Shown here one piece after another: positions 32,919 to 42,112 of a stretch of DNA of 64,000 nt. The stretch is from an uncultured Eubacteriales bacterium (lineage in GTDB: Bacteria; Bacillota; Clostridia; Oscillospirales; Oscillospiraceae). Each line of letters opens with the position of its first letter. The stretch's first letter is position 1. The stretch lies in NCBI GenBank assembly GCA_900546915.1, contig UREY01000004.1:1-64000 (forward strand), in the 5' to 3' direction. The notes below the pieces were generated by a model. It was not told where the DNA came from, searched no databases, and saw only the letters and a program-made list of their open reading frames with translations. The position numbers and the translations under genes are program-made.

Positions 32919-35900
32919 ATGAAAAAGATATGGAAACGCTTAAGTGCATCTTTGCTTACCGCTGCGCTTCTGTGCTCTTCCTTCGGCGCCGTTTCCGCGA
33001 CAGAAGCGGAAGACGCGTCTGGCGCTCCGGTGGTCACCGCCCAGTGGACCACCCGGGATGCGTTGGATCATTCGGTGCAGGAGATCCAGGGCCGTGCAAC
33101 CCAGGGCAGCATATCCCAGGGGAAAGTCCTAGGTTTCGGTATGCTGCAAGCGGATGACATCGTGACCGTCATCGTAGAGCTGGAGGGAACTTCCCTGCTG
33201 GAGCAGGCCGATGGGGATGTGGAGCTGCTGCAGGGCCGAACCCTCCGCAGCGCGCAGCAATCCATGCTGCAGCAGCAGACCGCCGTAAAAGCGGATATTC
33301 AGGCTGCCCTGCCCCAGGCGCTGGAAACGGCGGAGGCAGCGTCCTCCAACAGCTCCGGTGATCAGGAATATCACTACACCACCCTGCTCAACGGTTTCTC
33401 CATGCAGATGCGTTACGCGGACATTGCGACTGCCAGAGAGGTGGAGGGCGTTCGGGATGTCTATCTGGTGGAGCGTTATACGGTGCCGGAGGACCCATCC
33501 CAGGAGGTGGGCCTGCACATGGCAAACTCCTCGCCCATGGTGGGAGCAAACCTGGCAACCCAGGAGGGCTACGACGGCACCGGTATGATTGTGGCAATTC
33601 TGGACACCGGCATTGACACGGATCACGAGGCCTTTTCTGTGATGCCCACGGATGGGAAGTACATGCTGGAGGACGTGCAAGCAATGCTGGATGCCAACGA
33701 CCTGGCTTGCGGCGTCCAGGACGTTGCCGACGTCTACATAAACGAGAAGATTCCCTTTGGCTTTGACTATGCCACAGGCTCCGGCAGTCCGGAGGCGGTC
33801 ATTGACCATGGCGTGCATGTGTCCGGTACGGTGGCCGGCAACAACGGCGGTGATTTCACCGGCGTGGTGCCCAATGCCCAGCTCATGTCCATGAAGGTTT
33901 TCGGCAGTACCGGCGTGACCAGCGACGACATCATCTTGGCCGGCCTGAACGATGCGGTGGCGCTGGGCGCAGACTGCATCAATATGTCGCTGGGCTCTCC
34001 TGCCGGCTTTGCAGATGAGGCAGTATACGGTGAAGTAAGCAGCTTTTCCTATACAGGAATGCTGGAAAAAACAGAAGAGGCCGGCATCAGCGTTTGTATT
34101 TCTGCCGGAAACGAGTCTTCTTCCGCGAAAGGCAATCCCTACGGCAATGATCTGTCTCTGACCAGATGCCCGGATACGGCTATTGTGGGTTCCCCCTCTA
34201 CCTATCCGTACGGCCTCAGCGTGGCCAGCGCAGATAACATGGCCTACCTCAGCGACTGCATCCAGGTCGGCGACCGGCGGATACCCTATGCCAACGCGGT
34301 CAGCGCCTCCGACGGATTCGAGTACAACATTCTCAACAGTTTAAACGGCCAGGAAGTGCCGTATGTGGCAGTCCCCGGCATCGGGCAGGAGTCCGACTAT
34401 GCGGGCTTGGACCTGACCGGAGCAGCGGCGGTAATCTGCCGGGGCGAAATTTCCTTCGGCGAAAAATCCCGCATTGCCCAGGAACACGGGGCTGTGGCAG
34501 TGATTATCTACGACAATGTGGATGAGGACCCGGTCAATCCGGCCACGGAGGCGTATTTCCTGCCGATGATCCTGGTGAGTAAAGACGACGGCGCATGGAT
34601 GTGCGCGCAAGAGGAAAAGACGGTCCGCTTTTCCGCCGATTACACCGGTTTTGTGGAGAGCGTCACGGCCGGGCAGATCAGCAGCTTTTCCAGCATTGGT
34701 CCTGCGCCGAATCTGACCATTAAGCCGGAAATCACGGCGCCCGGCGGCAATATCTACTCCGCCATTTGCTATGGAGCGTACGGCACCTTGAGCGGCACCT
34801 CTATGGCGGCGCCTCACGTGGCGGGTCTGACGGCCTCTCTGCGCCAGTATCTCCAGGAAGACTACCCGGAGCTGGACCGTGTGGAGCTGACTAAGCTGGC
34901 GAATTCTCTTCTGATGTCCACGGCGCAGCCCATTGTAGACAAGACCACCGGGACCTATTTTGCCGTCCGCCGGCAGGGCTCCGGCATGGCCAACGTCTAC
35001 AACGCCATTCACGCCAATGCCTATCTTTCTGTGGAAGGCTCCGACCGTCCCAAGGCAGAGGTGGGCAGCAGCGCCGAGGGTGCTTACTCCTTCCAGGCGT
35101 CTGTGACAAACCTGTCCGACGTGGCAAAGTGTTATACCCTTGACACAGCGGTTCTGGTGGAGCAGGTAACCGGCCTGGAGGGCACAGACCTGACCTTCGC
35201 GGCAAACGGACAGAAGCGACTGGGAGCGGACGAGGCGCAGGTGACGTATGCCGGCTTGGAGGACGGCGCGCTCTCCGTCCCCGCCAACTCCACCGTGGAA
35301 TTTACCGTTCAGATTTCTCTGCTGGACACTGGCAAGGATTATGTGGAGAAGAATTTTGAAAATGGCACCTACGTAGAAGGTTTTACCATTTTGACCCCGG
35401 TGGACCAGGAAAATTGTGCCCTGAGCGTGCCGTTTTTGGGCTTCTATGGAGACTGGAACAATCTGCCTGCGGTGGACGTCACAGCAGAAGAGGCTGCGAA
35501 TGTGGTAAATACCGCCCTCATTGATATGAACAGCGACTATTACGGCTATATTCTGGGGTATTTGGGAACAGATGACAACGAGCTGGTGTACGACGCGTCC
35601 AAGCTGGCCTACGGTCCCCTGCGGGGCAGACGCATTCTCACCTCTCAGGTCAGCCTCCTGCGGAATGTCTCCTCCCTTATTCTGGAAGTCAAAGACAGCA
35701 ATGGAGAAATCCTGTGGAGCAGCGGGGAGCTTGGTCCTCAGCGGAAGACCTACTATGACTCCTCCTACGGTGAGGCCTATCCCATCATCAACCCCCTTGG
35801 CTGGAACGGCCGGAAGCCCCTGAACGGCGAATACAACAAGGGCGGCTGGGCAGAAACCGGCACCTATTACACCTATTCCATCCGCGCGACGCCGGTGGCC

Positions 35901-37331
35901 TCTCAAGAGGAACAGGTCACGGAAATTCCGTTTTATCTGGACGGCCAGAACCCCGTGCTCTCCCAAATCCGCCTCTACGAAGAGGACGGCCGTACCCACT
36001 TGAGCTGCCTGGTTTCCGATGATTTCTATGTACAGCACGTACTGGTGGCCGACGAGTACTTCTGGGAGTTCTCCCATCAGGCGTTTGAAGAGTTCTGCGC
36101 CATCCGAGAACCCGGACAGACCACCCGCGTGGATTTCGACGTGACGGAACTGCTGGCCGAGCTGGAAGAGGCCGGGACGGACCGGTTCGGCCTTCTGGTG
36201 GAGGACAGCGCCTATAACCGGGATTGCGTCATCATTCAGCTTCCTTACCAAAATCCCGACGAGCTGGCGGTGCAGTTGGAGGATACCGCCGTTTTCGTGG
36301 GGCGGAGCGCGCAGATGACTGCGACGGTGCAGCCGAGTGAATTCCAGGGGAGTCTGGCTTGGAGCTCCAGCGATGAGGCCGTTGCAGCTGTAGACGAAAC
36401 AGGCGTTGTGACCGGATTGCGTGTAGGTACGTCGGTGATTACCGTGACTGCTACGGCAGAAAACGGCGAGACGGCCTCCGCTTCGGCAACCGTCACCGTC
36501 TCTCCCGCGCCTCCTACTCTGTCTGTGACTCCGGAAACTGCGGAACTGTATCCCGGTGCGTCTGTACAATTGCATGCAACGTTGGAGGTTGCCTATGACG
36601 GCGCCTTCCAATATGCCTCCGATGATCCCGGCGTGGCTTATGTGGACCGGGATGGCTTGGTAACCGGCATTGCCGCCGGTACGGCTACGATCACCGTGTC
36701 TGCGGAAAATGGATCTGTGGGTACAGCGGAGATCACCGTTCGCCATCGCCCCGGAACGGCGGAGGATGGCGCAAACGAGATCTACGCGACGCTGTTTTCC
36801 GACCTGGACCCGGACGCCTGGTACTACGACGGCGTGTGCTTCATGCTGGGGAGCGGCCTCATGATTGGCGTGGGTGACGGAAGATTTGCGCCTCATGCAG
36901 ATCTGACCCGCGCTACGGTGGTGGAGCTGCTGTACCGGTTGGAGGGCTGCCCGGAAGTCCGTCAGGATTCCGGCTTCCAAGATGTTGCAGAGGACAGATG
37001 GTATGCAGACTCCGTGGCATGGGCCAAGGAACAGGGGATTGTTTGCGGTGTGACGGCAGACCGCTTTGCTCCCGATGCAGCGGCTTCCCGGGAGCAGCTG
37101 GTTACCATGTTGTACCGCTATGTGAAAAATTACAAGCACGGCGACGCTGCCGCCGATGGAGTGCTGGATGCTTTTGCAGATGCGGACCAAATTTCCGGCT
37201 ATGCGGAAGAGGCGATGCGTTGGGCCGTCGGCAGCGGTCTTATGAAAGGAACCGGCAAGGGGCTGGAGCCGCGCCGAACGGCGACCCGGGCGCAATACGC
37301 CGTGCTCCTCTGGCGGTATCTGACGGACTGA
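32919..37331 (+). CDS. SLH-anchored subtilisin-like serine protease (S8, lactocepin/C5a-peptidase type)
   Basis: 1470-residue cell-surface protease. Signal peptide (1-27); pro-region with inhibitor-like segment (about 60-200); S8 catalytic domain with Asp229 (ILDTGID), His297 (DHGVHVSGT), oxyanion Asn398 (SAGNES) and Ser628 (SGTSMAAPHVAG), all present; a protease-associated insert (about 470-590) as in lactocepins; Fn3-like regions (about 700-1110); two BIG2 domains (about 1120-1285); three SLH domains (about 1290-1470). The complete catalytic residues predict an active enzyme that degrades external proteins to peptides. Read from the same direction as the adhesin-like gene, with only 45 bp between. 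Confidence 0.93.
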   Translation: MKKIWKRLSASLLTAALLCSSFGAVSATEAEDASGAPVVTAQWTTRDALDHSVQEIQGRATQGSISQGKVLGFGMLQADDIVTVIVELEGTSLLEQADGDVELLQGRTLRSAQQSMLQQQTAVKADIQAALPQALETAEAASSNSSGDQEYHYTTLLNGFSMQMRYADIATAREVEGVRDVYLVERYTVPEDPSQEVGLHMANSSPMVGANLATQEGYDGTGMIVAILDTGIDTDHEAFSVMPTDGKYMLEDVQAMLDANDLACGVQDVADVYINEKIPFGFDYATGSGSPEAVIDHGVHVSGTVAGNNGGDFTGVVPNAQLMSMKVFGSTGVTSDDIILAGLNDAVALGADCINMSLGSPAGFADEAVYGEVSSFSYTGMLEKTEEAGISVCISAGNESSSAKGNPYGNDLSLTRCPDTAIVGSPSTYPYGLSVASADNMAYLSDCIQVGDRRIPYANAVSASDGFEYNILNSLNGQEVPYVAVPGIGQESDYAGLDLTGAAAVICRGEISFGEKSRIAQEHGAVAVIIYDNVDEDPVNPATEAYFLPMILVSKDDGAWMCAQEEKTVRFSADYTGFVESVTAGQISSFSSIGPAPNLTIKPEITAPGGNIYSAICYGAYGTLSGTSMAAPHVAGLTASLRQYLQEDYPELDRVELTKLANSLLMSTAQPIVDKTTGTYFAVRRQGSGMANVYNAIHANAYLSVEGSDRPKAEVGSSAEGAYSFQASVTNLSDVAKCYTLDTAVLVEQVTGLEGTDLTFAANGQKRLGADEAQVTYAGLEDGALSVPANSTVEFTVQISLLDTGKDYVEKNFENGTYVEGFTILTPVDQENCALSVPFLGFYGDWNNLPAVDVTAEEAANVVNTALIDMNSDYYGYILGYLGTDDNELVYDASKLAYGPLRGRRILTSQVSLLRNVSSLILEVKDSNGEILWSSGELGPQRKTYYDSSYGEAYPIINPLGWNGRKPLNGEYNKGGWAETGTYYTYSIRATPVASQEEQVTEIPFYLDGQNPVLSQIRLYEEDGRTHLSCLVSDDFYVQHVLVADEYFWEFSHQAFEEFCAIREPGQTTRVDFDVTELLAELEEAGTDRFGLLVEDSAYNRDCVIIQLPYQNPDELAVQLEDTAVFVGRSAQMTATVQPSEFQGSLAWSSSDEAVAAVDETGVVTGLRVGTSVITVTATAENGETASASATVTVSPAPPTLSVTPETAELYPGASVQLHATLEVAYDGAFQYASDDPGVAYVDRDGLVTGIAAGTATITVSAENGSVGTAEITVRHRPGTAEDGANEIYATLFSDLDPDAWYYDGVCFMLGSGLMIGVGDGRFAPHADLTRATVVELLYRLEGCPEVRQDSGFQDVAEDRWYADSVAWAKEQGIVCGVTADRFAPDAAASREQLVTMLYRYVKNYKHGDAAADGVLDAFADADQISGYAEEAMRWAVGSGLMKGTGKGLEPRRTATRAQYAVLLWRYLTD

Positions 37332-37348
37332 CCTGCGGATCCAAAAAA

Positions 37349-37380
37349 CTGCCGGGCGGTATCCCTGCCCGGCAGCTTTT
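37349..37380 (+). terminator. terminator after the SLH protease gene
   Basis: Perfect 9-bp stem (37349-37357 with 37367-37375) followed by CTTTT; a preceding A6 makes it usable in either direction. Confidence 0.85.
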
Positions 37381-37441
37381 CATGGACATGTATGTTTTCT
37401 TATGATAAAATAGCGGCGATTGTATTTTGGGAGATGAACAC

Positions 37442-38515
37442 ATGAGTATAACGGTATACCGCAAGCCATGCCTGCTGCTGGAGGCCGAGGAGCTTGTGTA
37501 TTGCCTGGTGAATCACATACCGTCGGAACAAATGTCTGGGGAGGGCGCGTTCTGCATACCGGCCGATGTTATGGAACAAATCCGGCAGAAGGCCTGCGCG
37601 GGGCTGTCTCCCCAGGACCCCGCCCTGCAGTTTTATTTTCAGGGCATCCCCATGGAGGGCAGAAAAGGGCGGCCGCCCTGCCTGGCCAGCTTCCTGCTGT
37701 ACAGCCGGCTACAGCTGGGAACCCATCGGCCGGAGGAAACTCTGCAGGTGCTTAGCCGTGCCTGGGCAGAGACGCCGAGGCCCTTCCGTGTGACGGATCT
37801 AAATGGGTTTTCCATTGAACTCTCTACAGCGCCTGCACCGGAAGAGTTTCTTCCCCTGTCCCAGGAGATTGGAAAGCTTCCCATTCCCGCCAGCGCTCAG
37901 CTGCAGATTGTGGAGGTTCTTTCTGTGCCCCAGGAGCATTTGCAAAGGCTGTCGGCATTTTTGCTTCCTGTGGCAGAGGAGTTGGAGGTCCAGTTGGCCC
38001 CTTGGGTGGCGCGGGCACAGCCCTTGGCGGATGCCTGGGAGAACTTTTTCCGGACTGTTTCCATTGATACGTTCACACAACAGCGTTATCACGTGAAGCA
38101 AAGCGCGTTCTGCGGTTTGCATTTGGCGTTGCGCTATATTTCACCGGATTGCTCCTTCCTGGTTATTCGGGATCCACCGGGAGAGGTCCATTTGTACGCC
38201 AGTGTGAAAATGGAGGTGGGTATGGGAGAGGCGGGCGAATCCGATGCATTCGGCAAAGATGAATTTATGCTCTTTCGCCTCTTGTCCAATGAGACGAGAA
38301 TGGCCATGCTTCGCTTGCTGATGCAGGAGGAGCTGTGCTTTCAAGACATTGTTTCAACAATGAAGCTGAATCCGGGCACGGTTTTTCGGGAGCTAAACAG
38401 CATGAGAGAGTATATGCTTATACAGATTAACATTATAGATGGGAAGCAATACTATAAGGCAAATAAAGATACTATAAAAAATATTGCAAATAAATTAATC
38501 AGATTTGCAAATTAA
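37442..38515 (+). CDS. winged-helix (ArsR-like) transcriptional regulator, large N-terminal domain
   Basis: 357 residues. The last 90 form an ArsR-type winged helix: FRLLSNETRMAMLRLLMQEELCFQDIVSTMKLNPGTVFRELNSMREYML. The first 250 residues are of unrecognised fold with no obvious metal-binding cysteines. ATG at 37442 follows GGGAG at good spacing. The 3' end (about 38400-38515) is strikingly AT-rich and Lys/Ile/Asn-rich compared with the rest of the gene. It sits just downstream of the SLH pair, so it may regulate them; that is a guess from position. Confidence 0.72.
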   Translation: MSITVYRKPCLLLEAEELVYCLVNHIPSEQMSGEGAFCIPADVMEQIRQKACAGLSPQDPALQFYFQGIPMEGRKGRPPCLASFLLYSRLQLGTHRPEETLQVLSRAWAETPRPFRVTDLNGFSIELSTAPAPEEFLPLSQEIGKLPIPASAQLQIVEVLSVPQEHLQRLSAFLLPVAEELEVQLAPWVARAQPLADAWENFFRTVSIDTFTQQRYHVKQSAFCGLHLALRYISPDCSFLVIRDPPGEVHLYASVKMEVGMGEAGESDAFGKDEFMLFRLLSNETRMAMLRLLMQEELCFQDIVSTMKLNPGTVFRELNSMREYMLIQINIIDGKQYYKANKDTIKNIANKLIRFAN

Positions 38516-38590
38516 AAGAAGCGATGCTGCCGTCCTGGATCCCAAAGGCTCCCGACAGGGCCTGCCTGCTTTCTGCAGGCTACAAAAGAG

Positions 38591-38712
38591 AGGGCTGCCT
38601 CGAAACTCCATTTTCACAAAAATTGTAAAAATGGCACAGAAAACGAAAATACTCGTTTCTGTGCCATAAATATTAGGTTGTTTTTCAAAAATTCTATTTT
38701 GAGGCGGCCCCT
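38591..38712. mobile_element. hairpin MITE, copy B (about 122 bp)
   Basis: Terminal inverted repeats GGGC(T/C)GCCTC(G/A)AAA (38592-38605 and 38697-38710, two mismatches) enclose an inner stem ATGGCACAG...CTGTGCCAT (38631-38667) with an ACGA/TCGT tip. On the minus strand it shares CAAAATAGA, CCTAATATTT and GAGTATTTTCGT with copy A at 10845-10971, but the inner stem sequence is different. Non-coding; probably a mobilisable hairpin element. Confidence 0.75.
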
Positions 38713-38728
38713 TTAGAATAATCTAAAC

Positions 38729-40129
38729 TCAGGTGTCATCCTGGGAGCCGGCTGTGGAGCGGCCTTCCTGCTTTTTGGGGGGGCGGGCGCCGGGCCGGCG
38801 CCGCCGTCCGGTGCGTTTGGGCTGATTTCCCACCTCCGGCAAGGCGTTGATGATCTCCGGCCGGTCCTCCAGGCGGAGCTTCGGGGGGCGAGGCTTTTTA
38901 GCTGACTGGGGCTTGGAGGCGTCCGGAGACGGCGGTTGGGCGCCGCGCTTGGCTTTGCCGCTCCGGGGCTTCCGGTTGGTTTTGGGCTTCGTCTCCTCCC
39001 CGGCTTCCCCGGAATCCGGGGACCAGGCTGCTTCCGGCTTTCGGTCTGTTTTCTTCCGCTGTCGGCGCTCCTCCGGAAGGGGCGCTTCCTCCGCTTCCTG
39101 CACAATGTCGTCGGGACGGTAACGGAAACGGATGGGATCCAAATGCATAGGAGGCTCTTCGTCCGCCATGGCCGGCTTCGTCCGTTTGCCGTTTCCGGAG
39201 ATGGGAGCCAGGTCGGCGGGAATGGGCGGATCGTTTTTCTTGGCTTTCCCGTTGCGCAGGACGCAAATGTCACAGTTGTGGAAGCAGCCGACGGTTTCCG
39301 GCTGGTCCTCCATGCGCACCTTCACGCACTGACGCAGGAGGTTTACATCTACGACGGTGCCCCGGCCTTCGGGCGTATCCACGAAGGACTCGGCCTTGGG
39401 GCTGGTTTTCAACAAATCCTCATATGCCTCCTGCTCGTATTTCAGGCAGCACATCAGACGGCCGCAGGTGCCGGATATCTTGGTGGGATTTAAGCTCAGA
39501 TTTTGCGTCTTGGCCATTTTAATGGAAACGGGCTGGAAATCGTCCAGGAATTGCGCGCAGCAGAAAGGACGGCCGCAGATACCCAGGCCGCCGACCATTT
39601 TGGCCTTGTCCCGGACGCCGATCTGCCGGAGCTCAATCCGGGTGCGGAAGATGCCGGCCAGGTTTTTCACCAGCTCCCGAAAGTCCACCCGGTCGTCGGC
39701 GGTAAAGAAGAAGAGGATTTTGCTGCCGTCGAAAGCGTACTCTGCAGAGACCAGCTGCATATCCAGCTGATGCTCCTGAATTTTCTGCTGACAGATATCA
39801 AAGGCCCGTTTTTCCTTGGCCCGGTTGTTGACCAGGATTCGCTCGTCGGCCTCTGTGGCCAGCCGAATGACCCGCCGCAGAGGGGGGACAATGTCCCGGA
39901 AGGGGACCTGGTGGTTGCCCCCGGTGCAGGTGCCGTATTCCGGCCCACGGGCGGTTTCAATGATGACATGGTCGCCGGGTGTGACGGTCAGTCCATCCGG
40001 ATCAAAATAGTATATTTTGGAGCCGGCCCGGAACTGGACGTCTACCACGTCCACAGGGGTGTTCTGATCCGGCGCCATGGGGCCTCCGGCAATGTTGGAT
40101 TCCGGGGCCTGCTTGTTTTCTTCGTTCAT
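38729..40129 (-). CDS. ricT: PSP1 domain protein RicT/YaaT homologue
   Basis: 466-residue homologue of Bacillus YaaT (RicT), part of the Y-complex that assists RNase Y-dependent mRNA maturation and affects competence, biofilm and sporulation in Bacillus. The PSP1 core spans about residues 20-290, with the cysteine clusters CGRPFCCAQF and CGRLMCCLKYEQ that bind an Fe-S cluster in the Bacillus complex. The C-terminal 170 residues are an extra Pro/Arg/Lys/Glu-rich, probably disordered tail. AAGGAG precedes the ATG at 40129. It follows holB, as yaaT does in Bacillus. Confidence 0.92.
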   Translation of the reverse strand: MNEENKQAPESNIAGGPMAPDQNTPVDVVDVQFRAGSKIYYFDPDGLTVTPGDHVIIETARGPEYGTCTGGNHQVPFRDIVPPLRRVIRLATEADERILVNNRAKEKRAFDICQQKIQEHQLDMQLVSAEYAFDGSKILFFFTADDRVDFRELVKNLAGIFRTRIELRQIGVRDKAKMVGGLGICGRPFCCAQFLDDFQPVSIKMAKTQNLSLNPTKISGTCGRLMCCLKYEQEAYEDLLKTSPKAESFVDTPEGRGTVVDVNLLRQCVKVRMEDQPETVGCFHNCDICVLRNGKAKKNDPPIPADLAPISGNGKRTKPAMADEEPPMHLDPIRFRYRPDDIVQEAEEAPLPEERRQRKKTDRKPEAAWSPDSGEAGEETKPKTNRKPRSGKAKRGAQPPSPDASKPQSAKKPRPPKLRLEDRPEIINALPEVGNQPKRTGRRRRPGARPPKKQEGRSTAGSQDDT

Positions 40130-40177
40130 GGGACACTCCTTCTGCCCCGAAGGGCTTGTCAATACCGAAAGGAAAAC

Positions 40178-41134
40178 TCACTGGAGCTGCCAGGCCAGGT
40201 TCCCGCAAATTGCGCCGGGAGAGACATTCCCTTGGAGATGATCCAGGGACTGGGCCAAAACGGCCACAGCCTGAGACAGCTCCCGGCAGCTGCGGTTGGC
40301 GGCCAATTCCCGGGCCATGGGAACCGGCGCAGGCATGCCGGAGCGGCAGCTCAGCGCCATGGTGAGAAGCTCCTGCCACTGGCTGAGAATGGGCGCCAGC
40401 TGATCCCGCTTCAGCTTTTCCATGGGGACCAAAACCTGAAGCAGGCGAAGCGGGTCCCGCCGACTGTAAGCCTGGACAAAATCTCCGGTCTGCGGCAGCC
40501 ATCCGCCGCCCTCCGTCAAAAGCTCCATGGCCTGTCCCAGCCAACCGCCGCTGCGTTGCGCTGCGGCGGCTACGTCATCGGCGCCGGCTTGGGGAAAGGC
40601 TTTGCGCAAAGCTTCGACGACCACCGGCAGGGGCAGAGGCTGCAGCTTGAGCTCGACGCAGCGGGAGCGCACGGTGGGCAGCAACCGGTCCGGATTGTCC
40701 GCCAGGAGGAGAAAGACTCCGTAAGCCGGAGGTTCTTCCAGCACCTTCAAAAGGGCGTTTTGTCCGGGCAGACCCAGGTCCTGAGCCCGGGGGACGTAAT
40801 AAATTTTCCGGTCGGCCTCATTGGGCCGGATGAATAAGTCCTCCCGCGCCCGTCGGACGGTCTCCACGGGGACGGTCTTTTTGTCCGGATCGTCCACTGT
40901 GATGAGATCCGGATTGGAACCGTTTAGAACCTTCCGGCACTGGCTGCAACGGCCGCATGGACGGCTGTGAGCGTCCCGGCACAAAAGAGCCGCCGCCAGG
41001 AGCCGGGCCAAGGTCCGCTTTCCGGAGCCGCGGGGTCCGGAGATCAGGTAAAAATGAGCGGTTCGCCGCCGGTCCACCGCTGCGGACAGATTGGCCTTCA
41101 GCTGCTCGTTGCCCCAAAAACCCGGAAATTCCAT
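40178..41134 (-). CDS. holB: DNA polymerase III subunit delta'
   Basis: Clamp-loader subunit, 318 residues. P-loop SGPRGSGKRTLARLLAAALLC near residue 30, zinc-binding cysteines in CGRCSQCRKV (residues about 58-67) and LGLPGQNALLKVLEEPP mark the AAA+ fold. In many bacteria delta' does not hydrolyse ATP; here the P-loop is present. GGGAGG precedes the ATG at 41134. Upstream in-frame sequence belongs to the tRNA-Ala terminator region and is excluded. First gene of a holB-ricT operon. Confidence 0.93.
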   Translation of the reverse strand: MEFPGFWGNEQLKANLSAAVDRRRTAHFYLISGPRGSGKRTLARLLAAALLCRDAHSRPCGRCSQCRKVLNGSNPDLITVDDPDKKTVPVETVRRAREDLFIRPNEADRKIYYVPRAQDLGLPGQNALLKVLEEPPAYGVFLLLADNPDRLLPTVRSRCVELKLQPLPLPVVVEALRKAFPQAGADDVAAAAQRSGGWLGQAMELLTEGGGWLPQTGDFVQAYSRRDPLRLLQVLVPMEKLKRDQLAPILSQWQELLTMALSCRSGMPAPVPMARELAANRSCRELSQAVAVLAQSLDHLQGNVSPGAICGNLAWQLQ

Positions 41135-41214
41135 AGCGTCCTCCCACCTGTGAGATTCCAGTTTCATCATACCACAATCCCGGCATTTCTTGCAGGGAGG
41201 GGTGTGTATGGTAA

Positions 41215-41246
41215 GAAAAAGGCTCCAAATCTTTCGATTTGGAGCC
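41215..41246 (-). terminator. tRNA-Ala terminator
   Basis: Perfect 10-bp stem (41221-41230 with 41237-41246), followed on the minus strand by T5. It lies 2 bp after the tRNA CCA end. Confidence 0.9.
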
Positions 41247-41248
41247 TT

Positions 41249-41324
<76 letters not shown>

Positions 41325-41368
41325 ATGTTCACTTCTTTGCGTTTGCGCGTCTCACAAACCGCTTCCAT

Positions 41369-41396
41369 ATCATATCACAAATCGGGAAAAAGTCAA
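41369..41396 (-). promoter_or_regulatory. tRNA-Ala promoter
   Basis: Minus strand TTGACT (41396-41391), 16-bp spacer, TATGAT (41374-41369), about 45 bp upstream of the tRNA. Confidence 0.72.
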
Positions 41397-41465
41397 GAGG
41401 CGATTCGAAAAAATCTCATTTTTTCCGCGCCGGAAAAGGAACCGCAGGCTGAGGCCTGCGGCGCA

Positions 41466-41837
41466 TTAGGTTTTCCGGACGAATTTCTCTTTGCACCGGG
41501 GGCAGGTGATGGAGATTTTTCCCTTTCCCTTGGGGACGCGCACCATCTGCTTACATTTGGGACAGTGAAAGTACCGGTTTTTCCGGTCCTTGATCCGGTC
41601 CAGGAGCTGCAGGAAGCGGCGGTTTTCCTGATAGCGCCGGTATGTGTTTTTGGACAGCATCCGGTACAGCACCAGGATCATGGGAATGTAGGCCAAGAGA
41701 TTGAGCCAACCGTTTTGGGTGAACACGCCCACCAGGCACAAAATCAAATCCAAACCCAAAATCGCCAAATTCAACTGATCCACACCGTAACGGCCCCCGA
41801 ACACCCGCTGGAGCCAATTGCCAAATTTTTGCCTCAT
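41466..41837 (-). CDS. membrane protein with C-terminal zinc ribbon (123 aa)
   Basis: Two membrane helices (about residues 20-60) are followed by a basic linker and a zinc-ribbon CPKC...CPRC near the C-terminus (FHCPKCKQMVRVPKGKGKISITCPRC). No function assigned; such proteins are widespread in Clostridia. ATG at 41837 is preferred over a TTG two codons upstream, with AAGGTG as ribosome site. Single gene upstream of tRNA-Ala on the same strand. Confidence 0.82.
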   Translation of the reverse strand: MRQKFGNWLQRVFGGRYGVDQLNLAILGLDLILCLVGVFTQNGWLNLLAYIPMILVLYRMLSKNTYRRYQENRRFLQLLDRIKDRKNRYFHCPKCKQMVRVPKGKGKISITCPRCKEKFVRKT

Positions 41838-41979
41838 AGCCAAATCACCTTGGGAGTAATTGATATGCTCAATTATATGGCAAATTCCGCAAAATTCAAC
41901 GGGCAGAGGAGAATGTTTACGAATTGTTTAAAACCGGCAGCGGCAGGGCTTTCTGCGACAAAAAAGAAACGACTTTCTA

Positions 41980-42008
41980 TAGACAACCCAGGAATTGCGT
42001 TGTATAAT
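41980..42008 (+). promoter_or_regulatory. promoter of NDT/TIR-like gene
   Basis: TAGACA (41980-41985), 17-bp spacer, TATAAT (42003-42008). The leader to the coding sequence is about 100 nt and AT-rich. Confidence 0.72.
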
Positions 42009-42112
42009 AAGATAAACTGTCTACAAAAAGAGAAAATAGTCGCCTTTTATCAGTAGTATTGTTTTCAAAGAGTGGCGGTAAAACGGTAAAACAAAAATGG
42101 GGGGAAGTTCCT

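Noticed and set aside
34341..37295. 984-codon minus-strand open frame
   Set aside because: It is entirely antisense to the SLH protease, rich in Arg/His/Gly with no domain, and is a GC-rich shadow frame.
39503..40837. 444-codon plus-strand open frame
   Set aside because: Antisense to ricT and holB; no recognisable motifs.
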